Assembly (NCBI RefSeq): GCF_009755355.1
Contig: NZ_WQLB01000007.1
Location: forward strand, 1-64,000
DNA: 64,000 bases
Direction of reading: 5' to 3'
Source of the DNA: Deinococcus arboris
GTDB lineage: Bacteria > Deinococcota > Deinococci > Deinococcales > Deinococcaceae
In this document: piece by piece, positions 39,923 through 48,998 of the stretch
Numbering within the stretch: position 1 is the first letter of the stretch
How the letters are laid out: each line of letters starts with the position of its first letter
Made by a program: the position numbers and the translations under genes
Notes under the pieces: generated by a model
What the model was told of the DNA's origin: nothing
What the model saw: the letters and a program-made list of their open reading frames with translations, nothing else
Databases searched by the model: none

Positions 39923-42900
39923 TTAGCCAGCCACCACATCTTCCTCGTCTTCCAGTGGTGCAAACAACCGGTCCAGGTCAGCCGTCGTCAGTTGGGTGGC
40001 GTCGCTCAGCCCACCGTCCAGAATGCCGCGCGCCAGGCTGGCTTTGCGGGCTTGGAGGTCGAGAATGCGCTCCTCAACGCTGCCCGCCGCAATCAGTTTG
40101 TAAACGAAGACCGGTTTGTCCTGACCAATCCGGTAGGCGCGGTCCGTCGCCTGCTCCTCGGCCGCCGGGTTCCACCAGGGGTCGTAGTGAATCACGGTGT
40201 CGGCGGCCGTCAGGTTCAGGCCCACGCCGCCCGCTTTAAGGGTAATCAGGAAGACGTGGGTTTTGCCGCTCTGAAAGGCGTCAATCTGACCCTGGCGGTC
40301 CTGCGTGCTGCCAGTAATCATGGAATACGGCATGCCTTCTTCGCGCAGCCAGTCTTCTAGGTGACGCAGCAAGGTGGCAAAGCCGCTGAAAATCAGTACG
40401 CGGCGGCCCTCTTCCACCATTTGCGGCAGGTGGGTTTGCAGCCAGTCGAACTTGGCATTGCCCTGCACGCCGCGCGCGGCCTCCAGTTTGACCAGCCTGG
40501 GGTCGGTGACCGCCTGCCGGAGCTTCAGGAGCGCGTCCAGAATGGCAATCGTGCTGCGCGCCAGGCCCCGCGCACGCAATTCCTCGCGCACCCGCGTTTC
40601 GGTGGTGACCCGCACCGTTTCGTAAAGGTCGCGTTGATCGCCGTCCAGGGTCACGCGCACCGGAATCTCGGTCTTGGGCGGCAGTTCGCGCGCCACGTCC
40701 CGCTTCTCGCGCCGCAGGATAAAGGGGCGCACGCGGGCCGACAGGGCGGCGCGGCGACTGGCCTCACCGCGCTTTTCGATGGGCGTGCGGTAGAGGTCAC
40801 GGAAGGTCTTTTCGTCGTGCAGCAGACCTGGGGCCAGAAAGTTGAACTGCGACCACAGCTCGCCCAGGTGGTTTTCCAGCGGCGTGCCGGTCAGCGCCAG
40901 CCGGTGCCGGGCTGACAAGCTGCCCGCCGCCTTGGCCGCCGCCGTGCGCGTGTTTTTGATGTTCTGGGCCTCATCCAGAATGACCAGGTGGTAGGAAAAC
41001 CCGCCCAGCTCGGTGATGTCACGTGGCAGCAGCGGGTAGGTGGTCAGCACGAGGTCATGGGCCGGAATCTGGGCAAACTGGGCGCGGCGGTCCTTGCCGT
41101 GTAGGGTCAGCACCCGCAGCTCTGGGGCAAACTTGGCGGCTTCGGCCTGCCAGTTGCCGATGACGCTGGTGGGCGCCACGACGAGGCTGGGGCGGTCGGC
41201 TCGGCCAGAGTCTTTCTCCAGAAGCAGGTGCGCGAGGGCCTGTACCGTGTTATGCGTGACGATATAAGCCTCAGTGACATAGAGCCGGTCGGCGGCAGCC
41301 ACGGCAATGCACTGGGCTTCCTTTTCGCCCACGTACTCGATGCTCTTGATGCCCCGGCTGGGTGGGTACTTGGTGGGGCGGCGATATGCAGCCAGTTTGG
41401 CGGTCAGCCGGAAAGGGTCAAGGTGCGCAGGCAGCTTGAGTGTCACGCGCCAGGCGTGGCCGGTGCGCCTCTCGCCCTGATAGACGTGCGTGGTCACTTT
41501 CTGCCGGAGACGGGCAGTGCCCCCCAGCGACTGCACCAGTTCCACCACGCCGCGCGCCAGGGCTTCGGACACGCTGGTGTACTCAATCACCACGCCTGCG
41601 TAACCGTCGGTATCCAGGAGGCCTTGCAGCACCGCCAGTCGCTGTTCGGGACTGCCGCGCAGGTACACCTCCGGAATGAACTTGGCCCGGCCGTTGCAGC
41701 CGTGCAGACCCAGGGCTTTCAAGTCATCTTTCAGCGGGTTGGGGGTCCAGCGCCCGCCACTCACCAGTCGGTAGGTGCTGACCCGTTCCGTCAGGCGCTC
41801 GGCGTGCCGGGCTTCCACGCCCGCAGGCAACGCCAGGGCCCCAACCAACTCGTCTTCTGATGTAATGCCCAACCCGTGCGTCAGGTGGCCGTCACCCAGC
41901 AGAGCACCCAGGGTATAGGGGTCAACGGATAAGGCCTGCGGCGCAAACTGCACCGCCTCCACCACCGGGAGGTAATGCCTAAGGTTGCCTGCCGCGTCGG
42001 TCAGCGAGGCCCGAATCTGCGCGGTGGTCAGCACCCGTTCCGGCAGGCCGCGCCGCTTGCGAACTGGAGTGTTCACAGCCCAGAGATGCTCCTCGTCCAC
42101 CTCCACACTGGCGCCGTCGGTCAGGGTCACGCGGTAGATAGGCCGCTTCCCCTGTGGATAGACGCCAATCACCCGAGTAGGGCGGCCGTCACGGCCGATA
42201 ACGTGGTCCCCCACCTGCACCTCGCCCATTCGGCGCCAGCCCAGCGGCGTCAGGAGGCGGGCGTCCAGTGGCTGCGCCTTACCAAGCCCCATGTCGTCGG
42301 CCAGAATGCCGCCCATCTCGTATTCCCGCAGGAATTGCAGCCAGGCCACGCCCTGCCGCTGATAGGGGCGCAGGTCCGCCCTTAGCCCCGGCGGCGGCTC
42401 GATGTCACGCACACCGGTAAAGTCGCGCAGGCGGCGCCCCAGTTCCAGCAGACGCTCGGCGCCCAGCCAGCGGGCCTGCACCGCCTCTTCCAGTTGGGCC
42501 AGGCGGGCGGCGTCCAGCAGCGGGAGCCTCAGGGGCCCTGGCGGCAGGTCACGCAGATTCAACTCCACCAGCACGCCCAGAATCGCCCGCACCCGGCCAG
42601 CAGGCAGCGCCACGCGGCGGCCATCGTCCAGGGACGCGTGCAGCACCTCATCGTCGGGCAGGTCCGCCAGGGCTTCAGGGGTAAAGAGGTGCGGCTGGCG
42701 GGCGATCAGGTCGGCCAGGATAGGGATTAGCGAGAGGCGCTGACCGTCCACCACAATGCCCAGGTCCAGGGTGAACCAGCCGCCGTGGCTGTCGTCGGCC
42801 TCGCCGTACCAGTCGGTAATCTCGGCGTAATTCAGGGGAAAATCGGGGTGAACGTGGACACTGACCCCTTGCAGTTCCAGGTCAGCCCGGCCCCGGCGCA

Positions 42901-44299
42901 TGAAGTCCATCCAGGCGTCGTCGTCGCCGGCCGTCAGCAGGGTCTCGGTGTCGCCAGGGGCGCTCAGAGTGTACTCGTGGCCGTAAGCGTCATCCAGGGT
43001 CAGAAAGCCGGCCAGGGCGACGGTGTGCGCGGCCTCGCGCTCAGCCTCCGGGTCACGGGTCACGCGGGTCAGGACGCCGCCCCGGAACACGGCCGGCCCA
43101 CCGGGGCTGTGGGCGTCGGGTACCGTCAGGCCCGCGTAGGCGTGGCGCAGTTCGGCGACGGGCAGCGTCACCGGGGTGCGGGCGCCGCTATAAGCGTGGT
43201 GGAGGGCCGGGCGCGCGCTCAGGTGCAGCTGCGGGGTATAGGGCAGCCGCTCCTCGCGCACCTGCACCGTCTGGGGAATGGGCAGGTTCAGTCCAGACGC
43301 CGTGATGGCGTGGGCCAGCGCCACCGCCTGCGCGGGGGGCAGGGCCGGCCCCGCCAGAAAGCGCGCCACTGTGTCGGCGGGCGCGCCCACCTGCACGCGG
43401 CAGAGCTGCTGCGCCTGAGGCTGCACCCCCCAGGGGCGCGGGGTGGGCAGCACCACAGCGTTGGGCGCATCTTCCAGGTGAAGGGTCGGCGTCTGGGCGC
43501 CGCGCCCGTCGGCCAGCCAGGCCAGGGTGCCGCGCAGGTCCGGTCCCCGCAAGAGAGGCAGTTCAGGGCGCTCCCAGCACAGGCGGCCCGTTTCCAGCAA
43601 CTGCTCCAGCAGCAGGTCGGCCGCCGGGTGGTCGTTCAGGGCGTGCAGTTCTTCCTGCCAGCGCCCAGGTTCGTGGGTGGGGGTGGCCGCCACCTCCAGC
43701 AGCCGCAGGAGGCCTGCGTCGCGCCGCGCGAAGGCAGGGGCCGTCGAAAGCGTCCGGGGCAGCGCGTAGGTTTCGGCTCCGCGCAGGTCGGCGCCGCCCT
43801 CGCTGCGCACCGGCAGGCGCACCAGCCGCAGCGCCACCCGCCGCGCGCCGCCCACCGTGCTGCTGGGGGGCAGCAGACGGAGCACGTAGCGCAGTTCAAA
43901 CTGCCTCCCCCGGCCGGGGCTGCGGCTCTCGGTAAAGGAAGCCAGCCACTGCTGGGTGCGGGCGTCCAGCGGTTCTTCAGCCGGCGCGTCCTCGGGCGCA
44001 GCGTCTTTGGGGACCGGGCGCGGGCCGGGCGGCGGGTCGGTGGACAGCACCAGAGCGGCCACATGCCGGCAGCGGTAACGGCCACAGGTGCAGCTGGAGC
44101 CCCGCAGCTGCGGGTCGGGCGGCGGCAGCAGGTCGGCCGTGGCGTGGTACACCATGCCGCCGTCGGTCACATTGGCCTCGGCGTGCCAGCCCAGGTCGGT
44201 CCAGGCGCTCTGGATATCCTGCACGGCTTCGGCGCGCAGCGCCAGTCCCTGCGCGGCAGTGTCCAGGGCGAACCCAGGCGGCAGGCGGCTGAGCTTCAC
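39923..44299 (-). CDS. SWIM-Snf2 family helicase containing an intein
   Basis: A 1458-residue precursor; 1115 residues after intein removal. The host protein has a SWIM zinc finger (CTCGRYRCRH, 70-79), a large N-terminal region, then the Snf2 ATPase: motif I DDMGLGKT (split by the intein after Lys674), motif II LDEAQNIKN, LTGTPLENHLGEL, and motif VI ATDRAYRIGQ. Such Rad54/HepA-like enzymes move on DNA or remodel protein-DNA complexes. The ATPase cannot work until the intein is spliced out, because the insertion breaks Walker A. The start is GTG at 44299, without an obvious ribosome-binding site. Confidence 0.92.
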   Translation of the reverse strand: MKLSRLPPGFALDTAAQGLALRAEAVQDIQSAWTDLGWHAEANVTDGGMVYHATADLLPPPDPQLRGSSCTCGRYRCRHVAALVLSTDPPPGPRPVPKDAAPEDAPAEEPLDARTQQWLASFTESRSPGRGRQFELRYVLRLLPPSSTVGGARRVALRLVRLPVRSEGGADLRGAETYALPRTLSTAPAFARRDAGLLRLLEVAATPTHEPGRWQEELHALNDHPAADLLLEQLLETGRLCWERPELPLLRGPDLRGTLAWLADGRGAQTPTLHLEDAPNAVVLPTPRPWGVQPQAQQLCRVQVGAPADTVARFLAGPALPPAQAVALAHAITASGLNLPIPQTVQVREERLPYTPQLHLSARPALHHAYSGARTPVTLPVAELRHAYAGLTVPDAHSPGGPAVFRGGVLTRVTRDPEAEREAAHTVALAGFLTLDDAYGHEYTLSAPGDTETLLTAGDDDAWMDFMRRGRADLELQGVSVHVHPDFPLNYAEITDWYGEADDSHGGWFTLDLGIVVDGQRLSLIPILADLIARQPHLFTPEALADLPDDEVLHASLDDGRRVALPAGRVRAILGVLVELNLRDLPPGPLRLPLLDAARLAQLEEAVQARWLGAERLLELGRRLRDFTGVRDIEPPPGLRADLRPYQRQGVAWLQFLREYEMGGILADDMGLGKAQPLDARLLTPLGWRRMGEVQVGDHVIGRDGRPTRVIGVYPQGKRPIYRVTLTDGASVEVDEEHLWAVNTPVRKRRGLPERVLTTAQIRASLTDAAGNLRHYLPVVEAVQFAPQALSVDPYTLGALLGDGHLTHGLGITSEDELVGALALPAGVEARHAERLTERVSTYRLVSGGRWTPNPLKDDLKALGLHGCNGRAKFIPEVYLRGSPEQRLAVLQGLLDTDGYAGVVIEYTSVSEALARGVVELVQSLGGTARLRQKVTTHVYQGERRTGHAWRVTLKLPAHLDPFRLTAKLAAYRRPTKYPPSRGIKSIEYVGEKEAQCIAVAAADRLYVTEAYIVTHNTVQALAHLLLEKDSGRADRPSLVVAPTSVIGNWQAEAAKFAPELRVLTLHGKDRRAQFAQIPAHDLVLTTYPLLPRDITELGGFSYHLVILDEAQNIKNTRTAAAKAAGSLSARHRLALTGTPLENHLGELWSQFNFLAPGLLHDEKTFRDLYRTPIEKRGEASRRAALSARVRPFILRREKRDVARELPPKTEIPVRVTLDGDQRDLYETVRVTTETRVREELRARGLARSTIAILDALLKLRQAVTDPRLVKLEAARGVQGNAKFDWLQTHLPQMVEEGRRVLIFSGFATLLRHLEDWLREEGMPYSMITGSTQDRQGQIDAFQSGKTHVFLITLKAGGVGLNLTAADTVIHYDPWWNPAAEEQATDRAYRIGQDKPVFVYKLIAAGSVEERILDLQARKASLARGILDGGLSDATQLTTADLDRLFAPLEDEEDVVAG
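41249..42277 (-). other. 343-residue class 3-type intein with LAGLIDADG endonuclease
   Basis: In-frame insertion from Ala675 to Asn1017 of the Snf2 precursor, between GLGK and TVQAL. It starts with Ala (AQPLDARLL, block A), has His64 and Trp66 in block B (DEEHLW), Cys323 in block F (EAQCIAV) and Thr341-His342-Asn343 at the end (VTHN), with Thr as the first downstream host residue. Ala1 with the Trp/Cys/Thr set is the signature of class 3 inteins. Two LAGLIDADG-type motifs (LGALLGDGH at 123-131, LQGLLDTDGY at 217-226) indicate a homing endonuclease. Inteins in Snf2 are known in Deinococcus. Confidence 0.9.
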
Positions 44300-44574
44300 G
44301 GCGCGCGGGGTGCGGAGCGGGCAGCCCGTCCCGACACAAGGGCGAGGAGCGGCAATGCGGCGGGAACAAACACGCCCCCGAGTCTAGCGCGCCCAGGAAA
44401 AAAGCGGTGGAGGTTGTTGGACGTGACCCGGAGGCGAGTCCTCACAACAGAACTCAGCGTGGTTAAGGGTTAAGATCCTCAACCACACCGAGGCGAACAC
44501 AGTGAGTCTCCGTCAGACGCAGCGGCGACAGTGGAGGGGTATGGTGAGCCCCTCAGTGGAACGGGCAGCCGCTG

Positions 44575-45696
44575 TCAGCGGGCCTGAATCCGCCAGACCT
44601 TGCCAGCCCCGTCGTCGGTAAGGAGGAGGGCGCCGTCTCTCGCCACGGCGAGGTCTACCGGGCGGCCAGCGACGGCATCGCCTTTCAGAAAGCCGGTCAG
44701 GAAATCGGCGGTCTGGCCGGTCTGGGGATTGACTGTAATCACCTTGTAGCCGCTTTTTTCAGTGCGGTTCCAGCTGCCGTGCAGCGCCACGAACATCTGC
44801 CCCTTGTAGGCGGCCGGGAAGGTGGTGCCCGTGTAAAACGCCAGGCCCAGCGGCGCCGAGTGCGCGGTGGTGAGCCCCAGGGCCGGGGCGGCGCCCGTAC
44901 AAGTGGCCGCCGTGCGTTTGCCAAAATTACTGTCCCAGACCTGCGGCTGACCGGCCTGGGTGGGGTAGCAGTACGGCCAGCCGTAAAAGCCGCCGTCTGT
45001 CACGCCCCAGAAGGCTTCGGGGGGAATGTCGTTGCCCAGTTGGTCGCGTCCGTTGTTGGTGGCGTACAGCTGCCCCCCTGACCACTCCAGGCCCACGGCG
45101 TTGCGCAGGCCGCTGGCAAACAACCGGCCGTTCTTGCCGTCGGCGTCGTAGACCCAGACCGCCGCGCGGCGGGGATCTGTTTCCTCGCAGACATTGCAGG
45201 TGCTGCCGGCCGAGACATACATGCGGCCGTCAGGCCCGAACACCACCGTGCGGGTGGAGTGGCCGCCGCCCGCCGGCAGCGCCACCACCGCCTGCGCCGT
45301 TCCGCTGGCCTTCGTGTCGCCCGCCGCGTAGGGAAAGCGCACCACGCCGTCGGTGTTGGCCACGTACAGAAAACCGCCCTGAATCGCCAGGCCGTGCGGC
45401 TGATTCAGGCCGCTGGCATACACCTCTTTGCTGTCGGCCTTGCCGTCGCGGTTGCGGTCGGGCAGGACGTAGACCGTCCCTGCTTCCGTGTCGCTGAGCA
45501 GCACGTCACCGTTGCTGGCCACTGTCATCAGGCGCGGCTTTTTAAAGCCTTCGGCGTACAGGGTGACCGCAAAGCCCGCCGGAACGGTGAACCCACTCGT
45601 CTCCGGCGGGGTGGGCTCAGGCCTGGTGCCCGACTGGGTGCAGGCGGTGCCCATCAGGGCGAGCGTAAGCAGGGCGGCGCAGGCACGTGGGGTCAT
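44575..45696 (-). CDS. PQQ-dependent sugar dehydrogenase-like lipoprotein
   Basis: A 373-residue exported beta-propeller protein. It begins with a lipobox (LALMGTACTQ) and has the repeats typical of soluble glucose/sorbosone dehydrogenases (PHGLAIQGGFLYVANTDGVVRFPY, SAGSTCNVCEE, GLRNAVGLEW, GNDIPPEAFWGVTDGGFYGWPYC, FVALHGSWNRTEKSGYKV). The family uses PQQ to oxidise sugars outside the membrane; whether this member binds PQQ cannot be judged. It stands alone, with about 275 bases of apparently non-coding DNA before it and the Snf2 gene. Confidence 0.82.
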   Translation of the reverse strand: MTPRACAALLTLALMGTACTQSGTRPEPTPPETSGFTVPAGFAVTLYAEGFKKPRLMTVASNGDVLLSDTEAGTVYVLPDRNRDGKADSKEVYASGLNQPHGLAIQGGFLYVANTDGVVRFPYAAGDTKASGTAQAVVALPAGGGHSTRTVVFGPDGRMYVSAGSTCNVCEETDPRRAAVWVYDADGKNGRLFASGLRNAVGLEWSGGQLYATNNGRDQLGNDIPPEAFWGVTDGGFYGWPYCYPTQAGQPQVWDSNFGKRTAATCTGAAPALGLTTAHSAPLGLAFYTGTTFPAAYKGQMFVALHGSWNRTEKSGYKVITVNPQTGQTADFLTGFLKGDAVAGRPVDLAVARDGALLLTDDGAGKVWRIQAR

Positions 45697-45751
45697 GCCC
45701 CATCACAGCAGGGCGGGGTGAGGCGCAGATGGCGGGGCGCTCAGCGGCCGC

Positions 45752-46033
45752 TTAGCCTTCGTACTTGCTGAGGACCTGCTCGGTGCGTGCACTCTTGACG
45801 CGGTTAACCAGGCGCTCGTGTTCATGCTTGTCGCGCAGGCTCTTGCTGAGGGTCAGGGTGCTGGCAGTCAGGAACAGGGTGCCCATATACAGGTAGCCCT
45901 TAATCCACCAGTCCACCGGAATGAAGTAGATGCCCAGCACCATCAGGCTGAGGCTGACGAGAAACGCAATCCAGATAAAACTGAGCCACGCGGGCGAGTC
46001 ACCGTGAAGGTCGGGGTTTGTGTACTGGGTCAT
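45752..46033 (-). CDS. YiaA/YiaB-type inner-membrane protein
   Basis: A 93-residue protein with two transmembrane helices (WLSFIWIAFLVSLSLMVLGIYFI, GYLYMGTLFLTASTLTL) separated by PVDWWIKGY, then a charged C-terminal helix. This is the YiaA/B two-helix domain, of unknown function. A GGAGG ribosome-binding site fixes the ATG at 46033; the longer frame from 46180 is not coding. Confidence 0.82.
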   Translation of the reverse strand: MTQYTNPDLHGDSPAWLSFIWIAFLVSLSLMVLGIYFIPVDWWIKGYLYMGTLFLTASTLTLSKSLRDKHEHERLVNRVKSARTEQVLSKYEG

Positions 46034-46407
46034 GGGCTGGGCCTCCGGGTAAGGGAACTGACCCTCAGTGTAGAGAGGCCTGGACCGGCCCGTTGCCGCA
46101 TCTGCACAGCGTCCAAGTTGGGGCATCGGGAGAGTGACAGCGTTGAGAAGCGGGGGCTGAGACAAGGGCGAAGCGGCCAAAACACGCAGCTCAGTGCCCC
46201 CAGCTCCTCACAGAAGTGCGCTGACTTCCAGGGCACGCCAGAAGGGCGTCAGCCTGCTCCGCTATCGCTGTTAGCCCGCCGCTGCGGCTGCTCTGTCACA
46301 AGCCTGCTCAGAGCCTGCGGCGGTCGGCCCCCGAATCAACGCCATGCGGGTTGCACTCACCCAGTTCCTTGCAAAGGGAGATGCGAGCGGCGCAAACCTC
46401 TTCTCCT
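46034..46407. other. Non-coding gap with two strong hairpins
   Basis: About 370 bases between the YiaA-like gene and aroA with no gene. Two dyads are visible: GGGGGCTGAG...CTCAGTGCCCCC (about 46153-46201) and CCGCCGC...GCGGCGG (46276-46323) with an inner GGCTgCTCTG/CAGAGCC extension. They lie 85-255 bases beyond the aroA stop and could be terminators, a 3'-UTR structure or repeat debris. Confidence 0.45.
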
Positions 46408-47727
46408 TCAGGCGCGGGTGGCCTCGGGGTACTCGAAGCGGGCGCCCAGCGCCTCCAGATGCCGGAAAAACTGCGGGTAACTCTTGCGGATGTGGTGCGC
46501 GCCAGTAATCCGCAGAGGCGCCTGAGCATTCAGGCCCAGCACAGTTAGCAGCATGATCATGCGGTGGTCGCCGTGTCCGTCAGCGGTCACGCCTCCGGCC
46601 AGGGCCGGAGTCCCCGTCACGGTGAGGCTGTCTGCCGTCTCCTCCACCGTCAGGCCCAGCCGCTCCAACTCGCGCCGGGTGTCCGAGATGCGGTCGCATT
46701 CCTTCAGGCGCAGGGTGGCGACATTCTCCCAGGTGGTCGTGCCACTGGCCAGCGCGGCCGCCGCCGTCAGGGCCTGCACGGCATCGGTAAAGCCGTCGCC
46801 GTCGCGCGTGACCGCGTGCAGCGGCTGACCACCTCGCACCGTCACAGTGTCGCCCTCGCGGGTCAGATCGGCGCCCATTTCTTGCAGGACGGCCAGGGCC
46901 TCGCGCTCGCCCTGAAGGTCGTGTTCGCGCAGGTTGGTCAGGCGAACCACACCCGGGCGGGTGGCGGCCGCCGCCAGAATCGCCGCGCTGCCGGGATAGT
47001 CGCCGGGCACCGTCACGCGCCCGGCGCGGTAGGCCTGCCCGCCCGGAATGGTGATGCGGCTCAGGTCACCCGCCGCGCTGGCCTGCACCCCAAAGGCTGC
47101 CAGCGTGTCCAGCGTCTGCCGCAGCGGGGCGTGACTCTTGATGTCGCCCGTCAGGCGCAGGTCCAGGCCGCCTGACAGCAGCGGCGCCAGGAACATCAGT
47201 GCACTGGCGTACTGGCTGGACCGCTCAGCGCTGACCTCCACCACCCCGCCGCGCACTGGCCCGCTGATGGTGGCGGGCAGCCGCCCCTCCTGGCTCTGTA
47301 TGCGCGCGCCCAGCCGCTCCAATGCCTCCAGCAGGTCCCCCTGGGGCCGCTTGCCGAGGGAATCGGGGTAATCGGTGACGAAGGTGGTGCCCGTGGTCAG
47401 GGCCGCCACGCCCATCAGAAAGCGCGCCACGGCCCCCGCATTGCCCGGATTCAGGGTGACGCCCGCACTGGGCCGCGCGCCGAAGCCGCGAATGACCACG
47501 TCTTCGCCCACCAGGGCCACGCCCGCGCCCCAGTCGCGCAGGCAGCGCAACATGGCCCCCGCGTCCTCGCTGGTCGCGGCCCCCACCACGCGCGTTTCGC
47601 CCTGAGCCAGCGCGGCGGCCAGCAGGTAGCGCGTGGTGTAGTTCTTGCTGGGCTGCGCCCGCAGTTCACCACGCAGTTCTGCGGCGGGGTACACGATGAC
47701 ATCGAACTTTTCCGGCAGGCCGTCCAT
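46408..47727 (-). CDS. aroA: 3-phosphoshikimate 1-carboxyvinyltransferase (EPSP synthase)
   Basis: A 439-residue EPSP synthase, the penultimate shikimate-pathway enzyme making the precursor of chorismate (and so feeding the trp genes 8 kb away). Signatures: AQPSKNYTTRYLLAAALA at the N-terminus, LNPGNAGAVARFL near residue 90, and LRLKECDRISDTRRELERLG. The ATG at 47727 follows TACTCT by 7 bases; the upstream part of the frame is not coding. Confidence 0.94.
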   Translation of the reverse strand: MDGLPEKFDVIVYPAAELRGELRAQPSKNYTTRYLLAAALAQGETRVVGAATSEDAGAMLRCLRDWGAGVALVGEDVVIRGFGARPSAGVTLNPGNAGAVARFLMGVAALTTGTTFVTDYPDSLGKRPQGDLLEALERLGARIQSQEGRLPATISGPVRGGVVEVSAERSSQYASALMFLAPLLSGGLDLRLTGDIKSHAPLRQTLDTLAAFGVQASAAGDLSRITIPGGQAYRAGRVTVPGDYPGSAAILAAAATRPGVVRLTNLREHDLQGEREALAVLQEMGADLTREGDTVTVRGGQPLHAVTRDGDGFTDAVQALTAAAALASGTTTWENVATLRLKECDRISDTRRELERLGLTVEETADSLTVTGTPALAGGVTADGHGDHRMIMLLTVLGLNAQAPLRITGAHHIRKSYPQFFRHLEALGARFEYPEATRA

Positions 47728-47734
47728 GCGGGTC

Positions 47735-47740
47735 AGAGTA
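47735..47740 (-). promoter_or_regulatory. Putative -10 box of aroA (leaderless)
   Basis: TACTCT on the minus strand, 7 bases before the ATG at 47727. Confidence 0.5.
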
Positions 47741-47944
47741 GCGGGCTCAGTAGGCGGGGAAGCACAGGGAAATGGACAGGGGTGAAGGCCAAAAGGGACC
47801 TGAAGGGTGGAGCACATATCTGGAGGCCTCTCCAGCTTGAGGAACGACCGAGCACTTCAAAAGAGGAGCCTTAAATACGCACCACGCCACCTTGCCCTGT
47901 TCTCACCCAGATTCAGGTGAGGGGTTGGGACGCGCAGGCAAGAA

Positions 47945-48050
47945 GCGACAGGATGGCGTCGAGGCTGGATATAGGGACGCCATACGCAGTCGAAGCAGTG
48001 GCAGTTTGCCAGTGCCCCCTTCTGCTCTCCCCCGCACTAGCGGTAGTGTC
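47945..48050. repeat. Degraded copy of the large inverted-repeat element
   Basis: In the 380-base gap between aroA and the macro-domain gene, the run GGATGGCGTCGAGGC...GACGCCATACGCAGTC...TTGCCAGTGCCC...CTGCTCTCCCCC matches, in order, pieces of the right arm near 3788-3890 (GGATGGCGTCGAAGCC, TTGCCCAGTGCC, TCTGCTCCCCCG). The interior is deleted so that ATGGCGT and ACGCCAT now face each other 18 bases apart. No gene is seen in the rest of the gap. Confidence 0.5.
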
Positions 48051-48105
48051 ACGACTGGTCTGTCCGTAGAAGCAGAGCCGCAGCGCAGGAAACCCGCTTC
48101 AGCAC

Positions 48106-48705
48106 TCAGCTCAGCAGGCGGTGGTGCTCCTGAACGGCCTGGCCCAGCGTCATCGGACGGTTCTCCTGGCCAAGCACACAGACGCCGTACGCCGCCGCCA
48201 TCTGCTGGGCGCTGCGGTTCCCTGGCATCCCGCCAATCGCCGTACACAGCCCAGGGCTCATCACCGAGGTGATTGCTCCTGGGTGCTCCTGCTGAAACTC
48301 CCGTACCGCAAGTAAGGCAGCCCGGAACGCCAGGTAAGCATTCACGCTTTCGGGCACCTGGCTCGGTACGCGCATGGTGGGGGCGCAGATCAGGTACGGA
48401 ATCTCGGCGTCGTAAGTCTCGATCACCAGGGCCTGACCAACTGGCAGTTCTCCGAAGAAGTGACGGCGCAATTCGTCTTGCAGGCGTTCTTGCAGCTGCC
48501 AGCCGAAGCGCTGGGTATACACGAGATCAATGCCCCCATCCATGAAACCAAAGCTGTTGGCAGGGCTGAGAACCGCGTCTGCCCGGAGATCGAAGATATC
48601 GCCCTGCGAGACGTGAACATCCGGCAGCAAGGCGAACTGCTGCTGCCAGCCGGAGACGACCTCTTCGTTCCGGTCCCGCAGGTAAAGGGTGAGTGATGGG
48701 CGCAT
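48106..48705 (-). CDS. Macro-domain protein
   Basis: A 199-residue single macro domain. Motifs of the ADP-ribose pocket are QGDIFDLRADAVLSPANSFGFMDGGID (about 34-60), LICAPTMRVP, and SPGLCTAIGGMP for the phosphate-binding loop. Macro domains bind or hydrolyse ADP-ribose and its derivatives, sometimes as antitoxins or in RNA repair. It is a single gene with no toxin-like partner next to it. Confidence 0.85.
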   Translation of the reverse strand: MRPSLTLYLRDRNEEVVSGWQQQFALLPDVHVSQGDIFDLRADAVLSPANSFGFMDGGIDLVYTQRFGWQLQERLQDELRRHFFGELPVGQALVIETYDAEIPYLICAPTMRVPSQVPESVNAYLAFRAALLAVREFQQEHPGAITSVMSPGLCTAIGGMPGNRSAQQMAAAYGVCVLGQENRPMTLGQAVQEHHRLLS

Positions 48706-48716
48706 CCTTCGTGTCA

Positions 48717-48815
48717 GCTTGTCATACGGATTCCGGTTGAATCCAGCCGCATGCTGGATGAACTCCGAGCAGACTCAAAGAGCTGTGCAGAAGGAGAACA
48801 GACGGAAAGCCACCG
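48717..48815. repeat. Partial copy of the 11.4-kb small repeat
   Basis: TCATACGGATTCCGGTTGAAT followed by ACTCCGAGCAGACTC..AGAGCTGTGCAG..AAGGAGAACAGACGGA aligns over about 90 bases with the inverted right end of the 11349-11509 element. The other terminus is not recognisable. It lies just upstream of the macro-domain gene. Confidence 0.6.
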
Positions 48816-48938
48816 TCGGCGCCTCCAGAACGCAGCAGTCGTCTCAGCCCTTCATCGTCTGCAAGCAGAGCTTCGAGTCACCGCTTTCGTGAGGAAGACC
48901 ATCCTTGAAACTTCACTGGGTCTCAGGCGTACCGACGA

Positions 48939-48977
48939 CCTCCCCAGCCAGGCGAAGACCTCTCTCGGCTGGGGAGG
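48939..48977. terminator. Hairpin at the end of the KAS III operon
   Basis: CCTCCCCAGCC and GGCTGGGGAGG form a perfect 11-bp stem 22 bases beyond the stop of the KAS III-like gene. There is no T run, so it may act with Rho or simply protect the 3' end. Confidence 0.5.
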
Positions 48978-48998
48978 GGGCCAGCACGGCCAACCCCT

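Noticed and set aside
42785..44473. 562-residue plus-strand ORF
   Set aside because: Antisense to the Snf2 helicase N-terminal region; repetitive Gln/Gly/Arg composition.
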